A stretch of DNA of 64,000 bases from positions 1 to 64,000 of the forward strand of contig QPMI01000551.1 of NCBI GenBank assembly GCA_004431415.1, read 5' to 3'. Made by a program: the position numbers and the translations under genes. The stretch's first letter is position 1; every line of letters begins with the position of its first letter. Below the pieces are notes generated by a model. That model was not told the origin of the DNA, did not search any database, and was given only the letters and a program-made list of their open reading frames with translations. The DNA comes from Cyanophora paradoxa. Lineage: Eukaryota; Glaucocystophyceae; Cyanophorales; Cyanophoraceae. Below are positions 26,856 through 38,141 of the stretch, piece by piece.

Positions 26856-29806
26856 AGTAGTCCAGTCATTGTTAGAGTTCCAGTGATTCTTGCGGATCCA
26901 GTGACCAGCGTATTCCCAGAAATATCGACAACAAAGGTATTGAAACGTACATTGATTCCCCCATTTGCGTTCAGGAGGCCGGTCATGGTCACGGTGCCAG
27001 TTATTCCACTTCTTCCGGTGACCAGCATGTTTCCGCTCATGTCTAATGAAAGCTTGTTGACCATCACGTTGAGACCTCCGTCGGCGTTGAGGAGCCCGGT
27101 TGATGTGACGGTACCTGTAATGCCGAGCCCGCCAGTCGATAGAACATTTCCAGACATGTCGACTACGAATCTGTTGGAGAGTAAGTTAAGACCTCCGTTA
27201 GCATTCAGCAGGCCCGTCGAAGTCACAGTTCCTGTTATCATGACCAGCCCGGTCACGAAAGTGTTCCCAGATGTATCGACGACGAACTTGTTCCTCAGCA
27301 CGCCGAGACCTGTGGATGTGTTGAACCATCCGGTTGCGTTCACGTCTCCGGCTGGACTGATAATAATCCTGCACAGCGAATATTGACAAGAGTCTCGAAG
27401 GCTAAATGGGATTACAAACGCACCTGTCCGTATTTATCGTAATCGCAGAAGTAGAGTTCGTGGTGGTGAACAAGTGCATTGAGCTGGCATTCATTACCAA
27501 CAAACCAGTCCCGCCACCTTTGAGCGGTCAGGAAGAGGACGGGCTTCGTATTGTCTTGAACGACGTACCCGCAAACATTCTTAGGTCAAAATTGGGAGCG
27601 GTCCGCACGTTGAGTGCCGCCGAAACACGAAGCTCGTATTCCTGCTCTGGTATCGTGGAATTCGTGGAAGTGTTGGTTGCAGTAGCAGTCCCGTTGAGAG
27701 CCGTAGCAGTCCCGTTCACGGTGCCGTTCCCTGCAGCCAGCGTAGGCCAGGGAGAAGGCGTGGGTAGAACAAAGGTCCGCTGTATTCGGGACAGGAAGAG
27801 TCCGGTTGCGTTCTCAGAACGCTCTGCCCCAGGAGACATGCGTATGAAACCTGTTGATGTCAGGTGCATGCCGCTCGAAACAGCATCAGCAGTCATCGTC
27901 GTGCCGTTGAGAACAAAGCCTTCAATCTGCAAGCACGAGAAGATGAGATCGAGGCGGGGCTGAGAAGGGACATTTTCAGGCAGAATTTGCGCACTGTAAC
28001 TGCTCGAGGTCCGCCGCCTGCATCAATACGAACACCGCCAACGTGGTGTACGTAGAGGGTCCTATTCACAGAGACGCTCGTGATGACGCTCTTGGCAATC
28101 GTTACCTGAGGAGAGATATCGATCATTGAAAAGCTCAAACAAAGGGCGGCAAGGGAGGGGCGTCGAGAGAGCATAGGGGGACTACAGGCGCGAGAAAGCA
28201 TGTGAGGACCAGAAAGGAAATAATGAGTCCGGGAAGACGGGCGGGCGGGCGCTGGAGGGAGGGAGGGAGGGGCGGTGGGGGTAAGGAAGGGGTTGGGGCG
28301 AGAGGGGGGGGGGAGGAGGGGGGAGGAGGGGGAAGGGAGGGGAGGGGGCCGGGAGGAGAAGGGGGGGAGGAGGAGGGGCGGGGGGGGGGGGGGGGGGAGG
28401 GGGGGAGGGAGGGAGGGGGGGGAATGTGGGGACGAAGAAAATCTAGGCCTGGCGGGGCTTAGTGGGGGCAAAGGGCTCAGTTTCTGGATTCGGTTGGGAG
28501 GAAGGGAAGGGGAAGCTTTGAACGAGCAAAGAAGGACGACGTAAAGGCAGAAGCGATTGCAGAGAGTTTGGAAAGGCCGTGTTTGACAGGTGTGGTAGTC
28601 GGAGAGGAAAAGGCTTAATGACAAAATGAGCGGCGCACGTCATCTAGAGCCTGCAGGGGGGCATCAGAAAGCGCGTGGAAGATAAGCGTGAAAGAGGGCT
28701 GACCACGACGCCGGTTCCGGTGTTGACAAGAGATATGCTTCCGTTCTCAGCTGTGGAGCGAATGGTGATGTTTCCGTTCGCGGCGAGTAGGAACGGCTCA
28801 ACGCCTGCGAGTCACACTTGTCAGTGTGGCGCGCAGCTGCGCCCTCTGGTGGCGCTTCGGGCGCACATGTTATGTTTGCGCCTCCTATTGTGACGGAGCC
28901 AACAGTGATGGTGCTCGACGTCAGATGAAGGCTCGCTGCGCGTGGACAGGTCAGCGAGCGGCCTCGCGGAAACCGAGGCGGTCCTCGGGACGCCGAAACT
29001 CTTCAGACGCTTCTGGGAATGAAAGAAAAGAGAAATGGACGGAGTGAAGCACGCGAGGGGGCAGAGAGAGGGGCGAGGACAAGGCGTGAAGCTTAAGAGC
29101 CACGGAGGTTGTTCGAGCGGGTTGAGACGAACGGAGGTCGGCGAAAGCCAGACAGGGCCTAAAGTGCGCTAAATGTGATCAGAAGCGCGCACCGAGGAGC
29201 TGGATTGTCCCCGTGGGACTCGTAAGAGCTAGAAAGCTGCCAACCTGGGCCTGCGCTCCGGGAAAGAGGCGAGGTCAGTACGGAAAGGAATCAAGCGTCC
29301 GAAAAGAGCGGTATGCGATGTTAGAGAGCGACAGAGTGCCAGCAAAACGCGACGCACCGCCACAGTCCCGGAGATTGCGACCCAGATCGAGGTATCGTTC
29401 TCGCGGCCAATTGTCGTGTTGCCAGTTACGTAGAGGCCCCTCTTGGGGGCGTTCGCGAGCTCGAAGTATCCTATTTGGGTGTTCTCTTGTATCTGCGATG
29501 CGCAGGCGTTACGCGCGGTCGCCGACTAGCGAGCGCTGAACGAAGCCTCTCTGGCGGCGCACCGTCACGTTACCGCTAGAGGACACTGCGCGCGGGTTGC
29601 AGGGATGAGTGCTCGACTGATGCGAAGCGTGCAAGGCGTTGCGCGCGCTAGAGCCCTAGGCACAGGGGCGGGAGGGCAGCCACGCGGCGGGACAGACCTG
29701 TGATCCAAGCGGCCGCTGGCGATGCGACCCAAAGCAAGAGCACGACAACGATGAGGGTGTGCCCTACACTAAACCCTCCAGCTGAGCTCGCGGCTTTGGG
29801 CGCCAT
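1..29806 (-). CDS. Giant secreted/cell-surface beta-repeat protein, 3' end outside window
   Basis: I do not recognise a named family. Proposed exons are 29806-29698, 29585-29542, 29492-29358, 29250-29193, 28935-28867, 28804-about 28704, 28105-27995, 27926-27569, 27517-27424, then 27368 leftward into the array. Every junction keeps phase and uses GT-AG, often GTGCG donors. The first exon encodes a start Met, a short polar stretch and a hydrophobic run (TLIVVVLLLWVASPAAA), suggesting a signal peptide or anchor. About 360 residues of beta-strand-like, Asn/Thr/Gly-rich sequence follow, with many N-x-S/T sites (GNVTV, GNTTIG, NGNITI, NGTVNGT), then about 230 repeats of 39 residues. If continuous, the visible part would exceed 9,000 residues. 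Short Gly/Asn-turn units of this kind are typical of beta-helix or fibre proteins, so adhesin, scale or wall functions are possible but are inference. Indels break the frame in the assembly from about 25,366 leftward. Confidence 0.75.
26856..27368 (-). repeat. Degenerate N-side units of the 39-residue repeat
   Basis: Five units with the same 39-codon spacing but diverged sequence precede the homogeneous array in the same exon. The order from the N-terminal side is: an outermost unit with NATGWFNTSTG, then units keyed by NLLSNRF, NVMVNKL and NVRFNTF, then the standard NVRWNQF. The motif VDxSGN and a G-I/V-TGT ending are kept in all. DNA identity is clearly lower than in the core: codon choice is less GC-rich and differs from unit to unit. 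This is the usual edge pattern of a tandem array whose interior is homogenised by unequal exchange. Confidence 0.85.
28240..28430. repeat. G-rich low-complexity tract in an intron
   Basis: A nearly pure purine stretch of GGGAGG and poly-G runs on the plus strand lies in the intron between the exons ending near 28,704 and starting at 28,105 of the giant repeat gene. On the coding strand it is C/T-rich and could act as a long polypyrimidine tract. Apparent Gly/Arg- or Pro-rich reading frames here are low-complexity artefacts. Confidence 0.8.
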
Positions 29807-30337
29807 GAGTTTTCAAAACGCGATCCGAGCCAAGCCTGCTCGGGAGATTGCTTCTCTTGATGTGCCAAGCCCTAAACTAGCTTAGCTACAACTATCTGTT
29901 GCTTGGCTTCGAAGCCATTCGTCCCGCTGGCTTCGCCCTCCAAGGTGATCGAGCTGGGCTTCCCGCTTCACGGTTTCGAGAGTGGAAGCAGCTTCCAAAG
30001 TAGCTAGCACTTTCCAGAGTATATGGCGCCCTTGAAAGAAGGCGGGCCGCGTGCGCTCTTGGGGGGTACTGATTCAGTGCGGTGCAAGCCCTTCCGACAG
30101 TCGATGTGGCTTATGACGACCAGACTGGCCCGAATTCGAAACTGAAGCTTGAAACTTTAGTATCTCGTCGCAAGTAGCGCACATGAACGGCCGCCCGCGG
30201 CCGTGGCCGTGCGTACGAGCCACCTCAGCAACACTCTAGCGCTAGCCCCTGGGCGACCTGGCTTTTGGATGGTTCTCACTGCGGTGCTGCAACCTGTACT
30301 GCACAAGGAGCTAGCGCTCGGGAGAGCGACAGACAGC
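29807..30337. other. Intergenic spacer, presumed promoter of the giant repeat gene
   Basis: About 530 bp between the start codon of the giant repeat gene and the stop codon of the C2/PH gene. Base composition is closer to even than in the flanking exons. I see no convincing ORF, RNA gene or repeat. The promoter of the giant repeat gene should lie here; no TATA box is obvious. Confidence 0.5.
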
Positions 30338-33300
30338 TCACGAGCTAGACTCTGCGATTGCCGCCTCCGCCTCCGGGATGGCCGCGGCGGGGGGCGCGTC
30401 GCCCTCCGCGAGCGCCAGGGCGCTGCAATCTACGGGGAGGACGGGCGCCGGGGGCGGCGGGGGCAGGCCCTCCTCCCCCTCCGCCTCCGCCTCCGCCTCG
30501 GCCCCGACGGCCCCCTCGGGAATGGACTCCACAAGGGTGCCCGAGTCCGCCTCCTCCGCGCCGTCCGGCCCCGCGTGGCCGCCAAGACGGCCCAGCCTCT
30601 GCACGAGGGACGCCTGCAGCGAGTCCAGGGCGCCCGACGCGCCGTGCGCCGCGGCGTCGCCCGCCTCCGCCGCGCGCGAGTGCGCCTCCGCAGCCGCGTG
30701 GGACGCCGCGTCGTGCGCGGCCTCGGCCGCCGCGTGCGCTCCGCCGTGCGCCGCCTCGTGGGCGTCGTGCGCCGCGCCTTCCGCGGCGTGTGCGGCACTG
30801 TGGGCGGCGTGGGCGGCATCTTCCGCGGCGTGGCCCGCCGCGCTGCCCTCCCGCGCCGCGGCCGCGAGGGCCACGTCGGCCAGCGACTGCGCCCCGTGGC
30901 CAACCTCGCCCCGGTGGGAGGTCGCCGGGTCCCCGCCGCCGGCGTGTGGGCGGCCGGAGTGACCCCTGCGGCCGGCGTGTGCGCCGCCGGCGTGTGCGCG
31001 GCCGGGGTGCTGGCGGCGCTCAGGCCGCGGGCCGCCGCCGCCGGCGCGAGGTGCGAGGCCGCCTCGGCAACGGCGGGCACGGGGAAGCGTCCCCCCGAAG
31101 CCGAGCCTGCTTAAGAGCTGCGCGCGGGGCGGTCAGGGGCGCCGGCGAGCGGCGGGCGGGCGGGCGGGCGGGCGGGCGGGGGCGCACGTCGGCCTTGAAC
31201 TTCTCGTCGACGGCGGAGGCGTGCGAGGCGAGGGCCGCCGCCGCGTTCGGCTCCGGCGTCGGCGCGGGGCCGCCGGGTGCGGGTGCGGCGTCGGCGCCGC
31301 CGCCGCCACCGCCGCCGCCGCCACTGCCGTCTCGCGGGGCGTCGAGATGGAGACTTTGGGCGTCGCATCCACGCCAGCGCCCGCCGGCTTCGCGGGCGTA
31401 GAGGGCGCAGCCGCAGCCGGCACCGGCGCCGCCGGGGCCGGCGCCGGCGCCGGCGCCGGCGCCGGCGCCGGGGCAGGAGTGTGCACCGGGGCGGGGCGGG
31501 CGCGGGCGCGGGGGCCGGGGCCGGGGCCGGGGCGGGTGCGGGCGCCGGATCGGCACGGGGGTCGGCGCCGGGGCCCTGGGAGGGGGGCGGCGTGGGGCGC
31601 CGCGGCGGCGCGGGCCGGGGCGGGCGGGGGCGCCTTGAGGGCGACCCGCGTGCTGGTCTTGCGGACGACCTCGAGGGCGGCGTTGAGGGCCGCGTTCTCG
31701 GGCTTGGCGGCCCCCTTGAAGAGGTCCCGCAGGAGGCCGTCGTACGGCTTGCGCTCCTTGGCCGCCCGCTCCTCGAGCCGCATGCGGGCCCGCTGCCAGA
31801 GCACCCAGCCGCCCGTGATGCGGAACTTGGGCGCCGCCGAGCGGAAGCTCCGCGAGGACGGCGCGCCGGCGGCCGCGCCGCCCTCCCGCTTGTTCGGGAT
31901 CAGCGAGCGCTTGCTCCCCGTCGCCCCCGCCGGCTGCGCCGACGAGGGCGGCACGACGCCGGCGACCGCCGCGCAGGCCGCGTTCACCGCGGCCGCAAGG
32001 CCCAGGATCCAGACCTGCGGGGCCGAGTTCAGGGCGCGGGGCGCGCGGGGCCGCGGCGGGGCGCGCCTTGAGCGAGTGCAGGTCGCTCGCGGCTAGGTCC
32101 AGCGTCCGGTTCGGGAGCTTCAGGGCGAAGCAGAGCCACGGCTCGTCCTGCGCATGCCCAAGGCCTGAGCCGGGCGGCCCGGGCGGGGCGGGGCGGGGCG
32201 GGCGGGGCGGGGCGGGGCGGGGCGGGGCGATGCGGCGGCGCACCGTGACGGCCTTGCGCTGCAGGACCTCGGTGCGGCGCCCGTAGATGATGTCCTGCAC
32301 GTCCAGGAGGCTCACTGGCGGGTGCCCGGATGGTGAGCGGCGGGTCGCGCGCAGAGCAGCGGAGCGGAGCGCCGGCGCCGGCCGCGCGCACCCTTCCGGG
32401 CGCCCACGCCGATCGCGCCGCCCCACACGAGGTCGAGCCCGTCCTGCGCGGCGCGCCCCGGCGCGTCGGACGCCGAGCTCGAAGCGGGCGGGCGGGGCGG
32501 GGCGGGGCGGGGCGGGGCGGGGAGCAGCGCACGCTGGAGACGGAGAACCACTTCTTCTTGCGGCCCTCCTTCTTGAAGGAGTACTTGTGGAGCTCGCCGC
32601 CCCAGTGGAGGGCGGTGAGGTAGCCCATCTCCTCCTGCCGCGCGGCGGCCGCCAGCTCGCGCCGCCGCGCGATGCGCTCCAGCGAGGCCTTCTCGAACGC
32701 GAACTTGGCCTTGTCGAAGCGCGCGCGCCGCCGCTCCTCCGCCCGCGCCCGCGAGAGCGCGTAGAGCGCCGCGCTCGCGCCCTCGCCCGCCCCGCCGGCG
32801 GCCGCCGGGGCCGCCCGCGAGGCCGCCTTGGCCGCGCCGGCCGCGCTCTCCTCCGCGGCGCGCGCGCGCGCCTCGGCCGCCGCGGCCCGCGACTGGGCCT
32901 CGGCCGCCGCCGCCTCCGCCGCGCGCAGGCGCTCCTCCAGGAGCCGGGTCGCCTCGTCGGCGCGGATGCCGGCGGTCTCGGCCGCGGCGCGCGCCGTGGC
33001 GGCCGCGTGCGCCTCCGCCTCGGCCGCCGCCGCCCGCTCCTCCGCCCGCCGCAGCTCCTCCTGGACGCCCTCCAGGGTCGCCGCCAGCGCCGCGTGCTTC
33101 AGCTCGAGGGCCGGATCGCCGCCGGCGCCGGCGCCGCCGTCGCCGCCGGCCTCGCGGGCGGCCGCGAGCTGCTCGAGCTGCGCCCGGGCCTCGGCGAGCT
33201 CCTCCTCGGCCTCGGCGCGCGCCTGGTCGCTCTGGGCCTTGTACGCCTCGAACTCGCGCGTGAACTCCTCCAGCGCGTCGTCCCGCTCGCGCACGGCCTG

Positions 33301-34359
33301 CGAGAGGAGCGCCACCTGCTCGTCCAGGTCCGCCCGCGCCCGGTCCGAGGCGTCCTTGTCCTCCAGGATCTTGGCCGTCTCGTCCTTGATCTGGTTCATG
33401 AGCGCCACGAGCTGCTGGAGGCGGCCCTCGGCCAGGTCCCGCCCCTCCTGCGCCTCCGCCAGGCGGCCCTTCAGCTCCCCGTTCTCCGCCTCGAGCTCCG
33501 CGCAGCGGGCGACGGCCTCCGCCGAGAGGCCCAGGCCCTGCGCGCCGCCCTTCTCGGCCTCCTCCAGCGCCCCCTTGAGCGCCGCCGACCGCGCCTCGGC
33601 GCCGGCCAGGCTCGCGGCGACGTCCGCCGCCGCCCTCTCGGCCGCCACGGCGCGCGCCTCGGCGGCCTCCAGCGCCTCCCGCTGCTCCGCCTGCACCGCC
33701 GACTGCCGCGCCGAGTTAGCTTGGCGTGGCGGGGCGGGGCGGGGCGGGGCGAGGCGGGGCCGGGCGTCGGCCCACCTGGGCCGCGGCGATCTCGGCGAGC
33801 TCAGAGAGGGCGCGCTGTTCGGCGGCGCGGGCCTCGGCGAGGGCCACCGCCTGCCGCTCGAGCTCCGCCGCCGCCTCGTCCGCCGCCTGCTGCAGCAGCG
33901 AGCACGTTCCCTCCAGCTGGTCGCAGCGCGCCTGCAGCTCCGCCTTCTCCGCCGCCGCCGCCTCGTCGAACTCGACCGAGCGCGCCGGCGCCGGCACCTG
34001 CGCCGCCGCCGCCGGCAGCGTCAGCGAAGGGTTTGTGGTCGTGGGGGGCAGGGGAGGGGTCGCCCGCACGTCGCGCCCAGCGGACATCTGCCGGGGAACG
34101 GGCGTCAGGGCACGCGCGAGAACAAAGAGGGCCGAGCGCGCCTTCCTGAATTTGATCTCGCGGGCGACGATGAGGGCCTCGAGGCGGGCGACCTTCTCCT
34201 CGGCGCCGCGGAGCTTGCTGAGGCCCTGCGGGTCCTGCTTCGACGTCCGGATCGAGTTCAGGAGGCTCCGCAGGTCCGAGGCCACGTCCCGCAGGTACAG
34301 GTCCTCCTCCGCCCGCTCCGCCAGCTGCACCCGCCACCCGGCGTGAGTGGAGGGGCGGG

Positions 34360-34395
<36 letters not shown>

Positions 34396-36410
34396 GGCGG
34401 GAAGGGCGGCGGCTTCGCACGTTGGCGGGCTCCTCGACGGGGGGCTCGTAGGAGATCTGGAGGCGGACCTCGGGCTGCGGGTCGAGGCGGTCCTGCGACG
34501 GCGCCGGCGGCGCGTGCGTGAGGCGGGGGCGCGCGTCCGCGGGCGGGCGGGCGGGCGGGCGGGCGGGCCGCACCGGCCGCCGCCGACGGCGTGGGCGACG
34601 AGGCCGAGGGGCGCCCAGAACTCGGCGCCGCCCGCCTCTGCCGCCTCCTCCAGGGAGATCAGGCCCTCGGCGCCGGGATCGCCGGTGGGCGTCAGGAGCA
34701 CGATCTGGATGCGGGCGCTGGGGTCCTCGATGTCCAGCGCCGGCGCCGCCTCGCGCGCCCCGACCGAGGTCCGGTACAGCTCCGAGCCGAGCGAGACCTG
34801 GACCTGGGAGGAGAGCGTGGCCGGCACGTTCCTCGCCTCCAGAACGTCGACGTGGATGCGCCCGCGGGCCTCGAAGGCCGGCAGGGGCGCCCGCGGGCCG
34901 GCGGCCGAGAGCCCGTTCGCCAGGCTGCGGCTGGCCCCCGACTTCTGGGCAGAGCCGGCGCGGCCGCCCGGGCTGCGGAGCCCCGCGTCGCCGGAGGTCG
35001 CCTTGCGCTGCGGCGTGGAGGGGGCCGAGCCAGACCCGCCGCGAGCTGCGCGGGAGGGTGGGCCGTCAGCGCCGGCGCGGGCGGAGGCGGAGGCCGGCGG
35101 GGGGGCGGCTCGCACCGACGGCGGGCGCGGACTTGGGCCCAGGCACGGCGTCGATACGAAGGTGGATCTCCCCGCGAATCTGCGGCGGGCGGGCGGACGT
35201 TGGCGCCGCGCGGGGCGGGAGGAAGTAGGCGCCGCGCCGCCGGAGAGTGCGGCGCACCTCATTGACGGCGGTGCCGGAGCCGCCGATGACGGTGTACCAC
35301 TCGTCGCGGGTCGAGCCGCCCCGAAGGGACGAAACGTTGACGACGGCCTCGCCCAGGTACTGGCCCTCAGCCGTCGGCGAGGCCGCCTCGAGGATCGTCA
35401 CGACGAGGAAATCGTCGCTGTCCTGCACGGGCAGGTCCAGCGCGTCGCCCCAGCGCGGGTCCGCAGAGGCCAGCACCGCGCCCGTCGCGCCTGCCGGCAC
35501 GGGACGCTGAGAAGAGGAAGGAAAAGGAAGGGAGGGAGGGAGGGGGGCCGGGATCGGACCTTCGCGGCCGCCGAGGCGGACGGTGGCGTGAAGGAGAGAG
35601 TCGGGGTTCGACGGCGTGAGGTCGCGCGCCTGCACGACGGTCACGCGCAGCACGTCGCCGGGCTTGACGGGGACGAGGCCCTCCGACGGTTGCTGCGGCG
35701 CGGTTGAGCGGCGGCGAGGAGGCGCGAAGGCGGCGGCGGGCGCGAGGAGCACCAGGGGCGGGCGCGGCGGCGTGGGCAGGGCGTCCGAGGCTGGGCTGAG
35801 GACGGGGATGGCCTTCATTGGGCTGGCCACCGGCGTGGTCATGACGCTGCTGGCTGCGGTCGGTGCGTACGAGTACGACGGCGGCCGGCGGAGCGGTGGC
35901 GAGTCGGGGCCGTCGGGCTGGGCCGCGCGGACGGTGCCGCCGAGGAGGTCCAGCGAGCGAGCCACGGGCGCTGCCGCCTGCGAGGGCGTGGAGGCCTGAG
36001 ACACCGTCTTGGCCGGCTGGGCCTCGTCCTTCGTCGACGACTCGGAGGGCGCGTCGGGCGGCTGCCAGAGGACGGTGGAAGAGGACGGCTTCCGCATGCC
36101 CGTGACCGGCACGGGCGGGACGGCGGTGCCCGACTCGAGGAACGGAGAAACGAGCCGCCCGATCGTCTTCTTGTCGCCAGAGGCGGCCAGCGCGCTGACC
36201 AGGTCCTTCGCCGGCGAGCTGGTGGCCTCCGCCATGCGCGCCACCTTCGTGTGCACCGGAGGGGGCGAAACGGTGCCCTTCCGGCGCACGCCCGGAGGCG
36301 GAGACACGGACTTCTGAGTCGGAGCCGCCTCCGCCTTTTGCTGCGCTCGGTATTAAGGGAAGAACCGCGATCTGAGCTCGGAGAGAAGGACGGACCTTGA
36401 GCATCAGCAT
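30338..36410 (-). CDS. C2-C2-coiled coil-PH-like protein with Ala/His-rich tail
   Basis: A multi-exon minus-strand gene. A Ser/Pro-rich N-terminus leads to a first C2-like domain (about 35,660-35,170: VLRVTVVQARDL, DPRWGDALDL, DEWYTV, GEIHLRI). A second C2-like segment is at about 34,870-34,590 (GRIHVDVLEARNVPA, DIEDPSARIQIVLL). A long Ala/Glu/Leu-rich coiled coil spans about 34,330-32,690. A split PH-like domain follows at about 32,640-31,970 (GYLTALHWGGELHKYSF, KKKWFSVSS, LLDVQDIIYGRRTEVLQ, EPWLCFALKLPNRTLDL, WILGLAAAV), then Pro/Ala linkers and a tail of AAHDAHEAAHGG-type amphipathic repeats ending in TGA at 30,338. C2 and PH-like domains usually bind membranes or phosphoinositides, so a membrane or cytoskeletal tether is plausible. 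The proposed start at 36,410 is a five-codon exon spliced to the main reading frame; ATG 36,235 is an alternative. Joins in the Pro/Ala-rich region (31,100-31,900) are uncertain. Confidence 0.7.
32177..32230. repeat. (GGGGC)n pentamer run in intron
   Basis: GGGGC pentamers in tandem on the plus strand, so CCCCG on the coding strand, inside the intron that separates the IIYGRRTEVLQ and EPWLCFALKL exons of the C2/PH gene. Similar runs occur at about 32,485-32,522 and 33,725-33,762 in other introns of the same gene. Confidence 0.85.
34352..34394. repeat. Poly-G tract in intron of C2/PH gene
   Basis: A run of about 30 consecutive G, with flanking G-rich sequence, lies between the exon encoding PPVEEPANV and the exon encoding LAERAEEDLYLRDV. 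On the coding strand it is poly-C just upstream of an exon. Its true length is likely unreliable because of sequencing limits. Confidence 0.8.
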
Positions 36411-38141
36411 ACGCTGCGAAACCGACAATCCACCCTTTCAAGAAGCATTAGCACTCGGCGCAGCCATACGCGGATTCCGAAGTCGAGGCGTGATCTTACC
36501 GTCCGAGGCGACGACTCCTCCAACTGCGGGGATCGAGGAGCTCCACCGGACCTGCGAAACAACAGCGATAGATCAACCATCAGCCCTCAGGCCTCAGAAG
36601 AGCTGCGCCTGCGAGGGGGGATTGACTGACATCTGTCGGCCGCGAGACGGCCCACTATCCGCGCCGGTGGAGCCTCGGGCCTTCGCAGCCGCAGAGCTTG
36701 CGACTAGGTCGCGCATTTTGCAGAATCCGAACTAGCCGGGCAGCTCTGAGACTGCCGGCTGGTGCGTCTGTTTGAAGTCGCTGGGGTAACGCGCCGCCAG
36801 CGACCTCGTTTCGTTGTTAGCTCGCGATCGGAGCTAGGCTAGCGCTGACCAGCTGCTGGGCTCCACCGCAGCTTGGCGCGCGTCTGCCGGGGTACAGGGA
36901 GGAGATGAAGTGGTCCAACTGCTGCGGCCTTGCGGCGACCGAGCACACGCACGGCGTGCAAGCTCCAGCCGCGGAGACATCCGTAACCAGTTGCGGTCCT
37001 CGTAAGATCCCCTTCTTCGCTGCTTGCAATTGACAGGTCCCGCGCAAGTCCAGCGATGTCGGCGCCTCCGCGAGCCCCAGAGAGCGTGCGGAGAAGGGGG
37101 TTTGCACCGAGGAAGCCCCAGTGGGCGAGCTGGCGCCTCCTTCGAAGCAGGCCTAGGTCGGCCTGTCTAGATCTGCATGAGCTCTGCGCGTCGCGGCTGA
37201 TCGCGCGTCGCAGATGATCGCGGCGTGTGATCGAGCGCACAGTCACCGGCAGATAGCCGAGGCGGCGTCGTGGCATACGCACCGCTTGCAGCCGCCGCCG
37301 AGCGCAGCGAGCGCACAGCGCAGTAGGCGAACGGATCCCGGAGTTCGTCAGCAGTATCGGCTATGCTTCTCTCAATAGGCTTGCCGTCTACCTTCACAAC
37401 GGCGCGATGGGCGCGCGGCTCTCTGCCCGGCGCCGGGCCTCCCCGCCCGTTCCGGCAGCCGAGCCGCCGCCGAGCGCGGCGGACGGTGAGCGCGGCGGAC
37501 CAGCGCGGCAGGCCTAGGCAACCGTGACGTCTTCCTTCCCACCGTCGAACGCACCTGCGCCTCCGATGCTTAAGCTTGTGCGTCTCGTTCCCGTCCGCGG
37601 ACGCGCCTCGCCCATCTGACCCGGCACCGCCCGCCCCCCGCGGCCGCCAGATCCCGCAGCTGCAGACCCTCTCGCCAGGCCTGCCGTTAACGTTCGCCTT
37701 CCTGGCTTGCCACGTACAGGCCCGGGCCGGGCCTCCCGGGCCCCGCTCGCTCCTTCCTCCGCTACCCGCCGGGCCGGCCCTCGCGAGCTCTCCAGGCCTG
37801 CTAGCTTTCTGCGCATGCGCCACAAGACTAGGACCGGTACCCGCCTTCCGGGCTCGCCGACTCGCTCAGCGATACCGATGTATCTATCCTTTGCTCAAAA
37901 ACATGTCTCAGAGTCTGTTGACGGCTTCGCCGCGACTAGCTGTACACAGGCCGCGGCGGCGGCGGCGGCCCGCGGCTCAGCGGAGGAGGGCGACGATGGG
38001 CCGCCGCGCCGTCGCGTAGGCGGGGCCCAGCGACGCCGCCAGCGCGCACCTGATCGTGAGGTTGTAATTAGTTTGGTTCTAGTTAGTTTGGCTGGGCTGA
38101 GCTTGTAATTAGTTCGGCTGTAATTGTAATCATGATCATGA
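36411..38141. other. Intergenic region between C2/PH gene and FtsX-type gene
   Basis: About 1.7 kb with no recognisable domain on either strand. Predicted ORFs here are Arg/Ala-rich and look like GC-rich background. The promoter of the C2/PH gene and the 3' flank of the FtsX-type gene should both lie here. Confidence 0.5.

Noticed and set aside
27528-27569. Stop codon after the exon encoding DLRMFAG as the end of a gene
   Set aside because: A GTACGT donor at 27,568 and acceptor at 27,518 remove the stop with a 51-bp intron and keep phase into GGGTGLLVMNASS.
28202-28624. Gly/Arg- and Pro-rich ORFs over the G-rich tract
   Set aside because: They are low-complexity readings of a purine tract that falls inside an intron.
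37167-38108. Overlapping Arg/Ala-rich ORFs on both strands
   Set aside because: No domain, no codon signal and no consistent splice extension; typical of GC-rich intergenic DNA.
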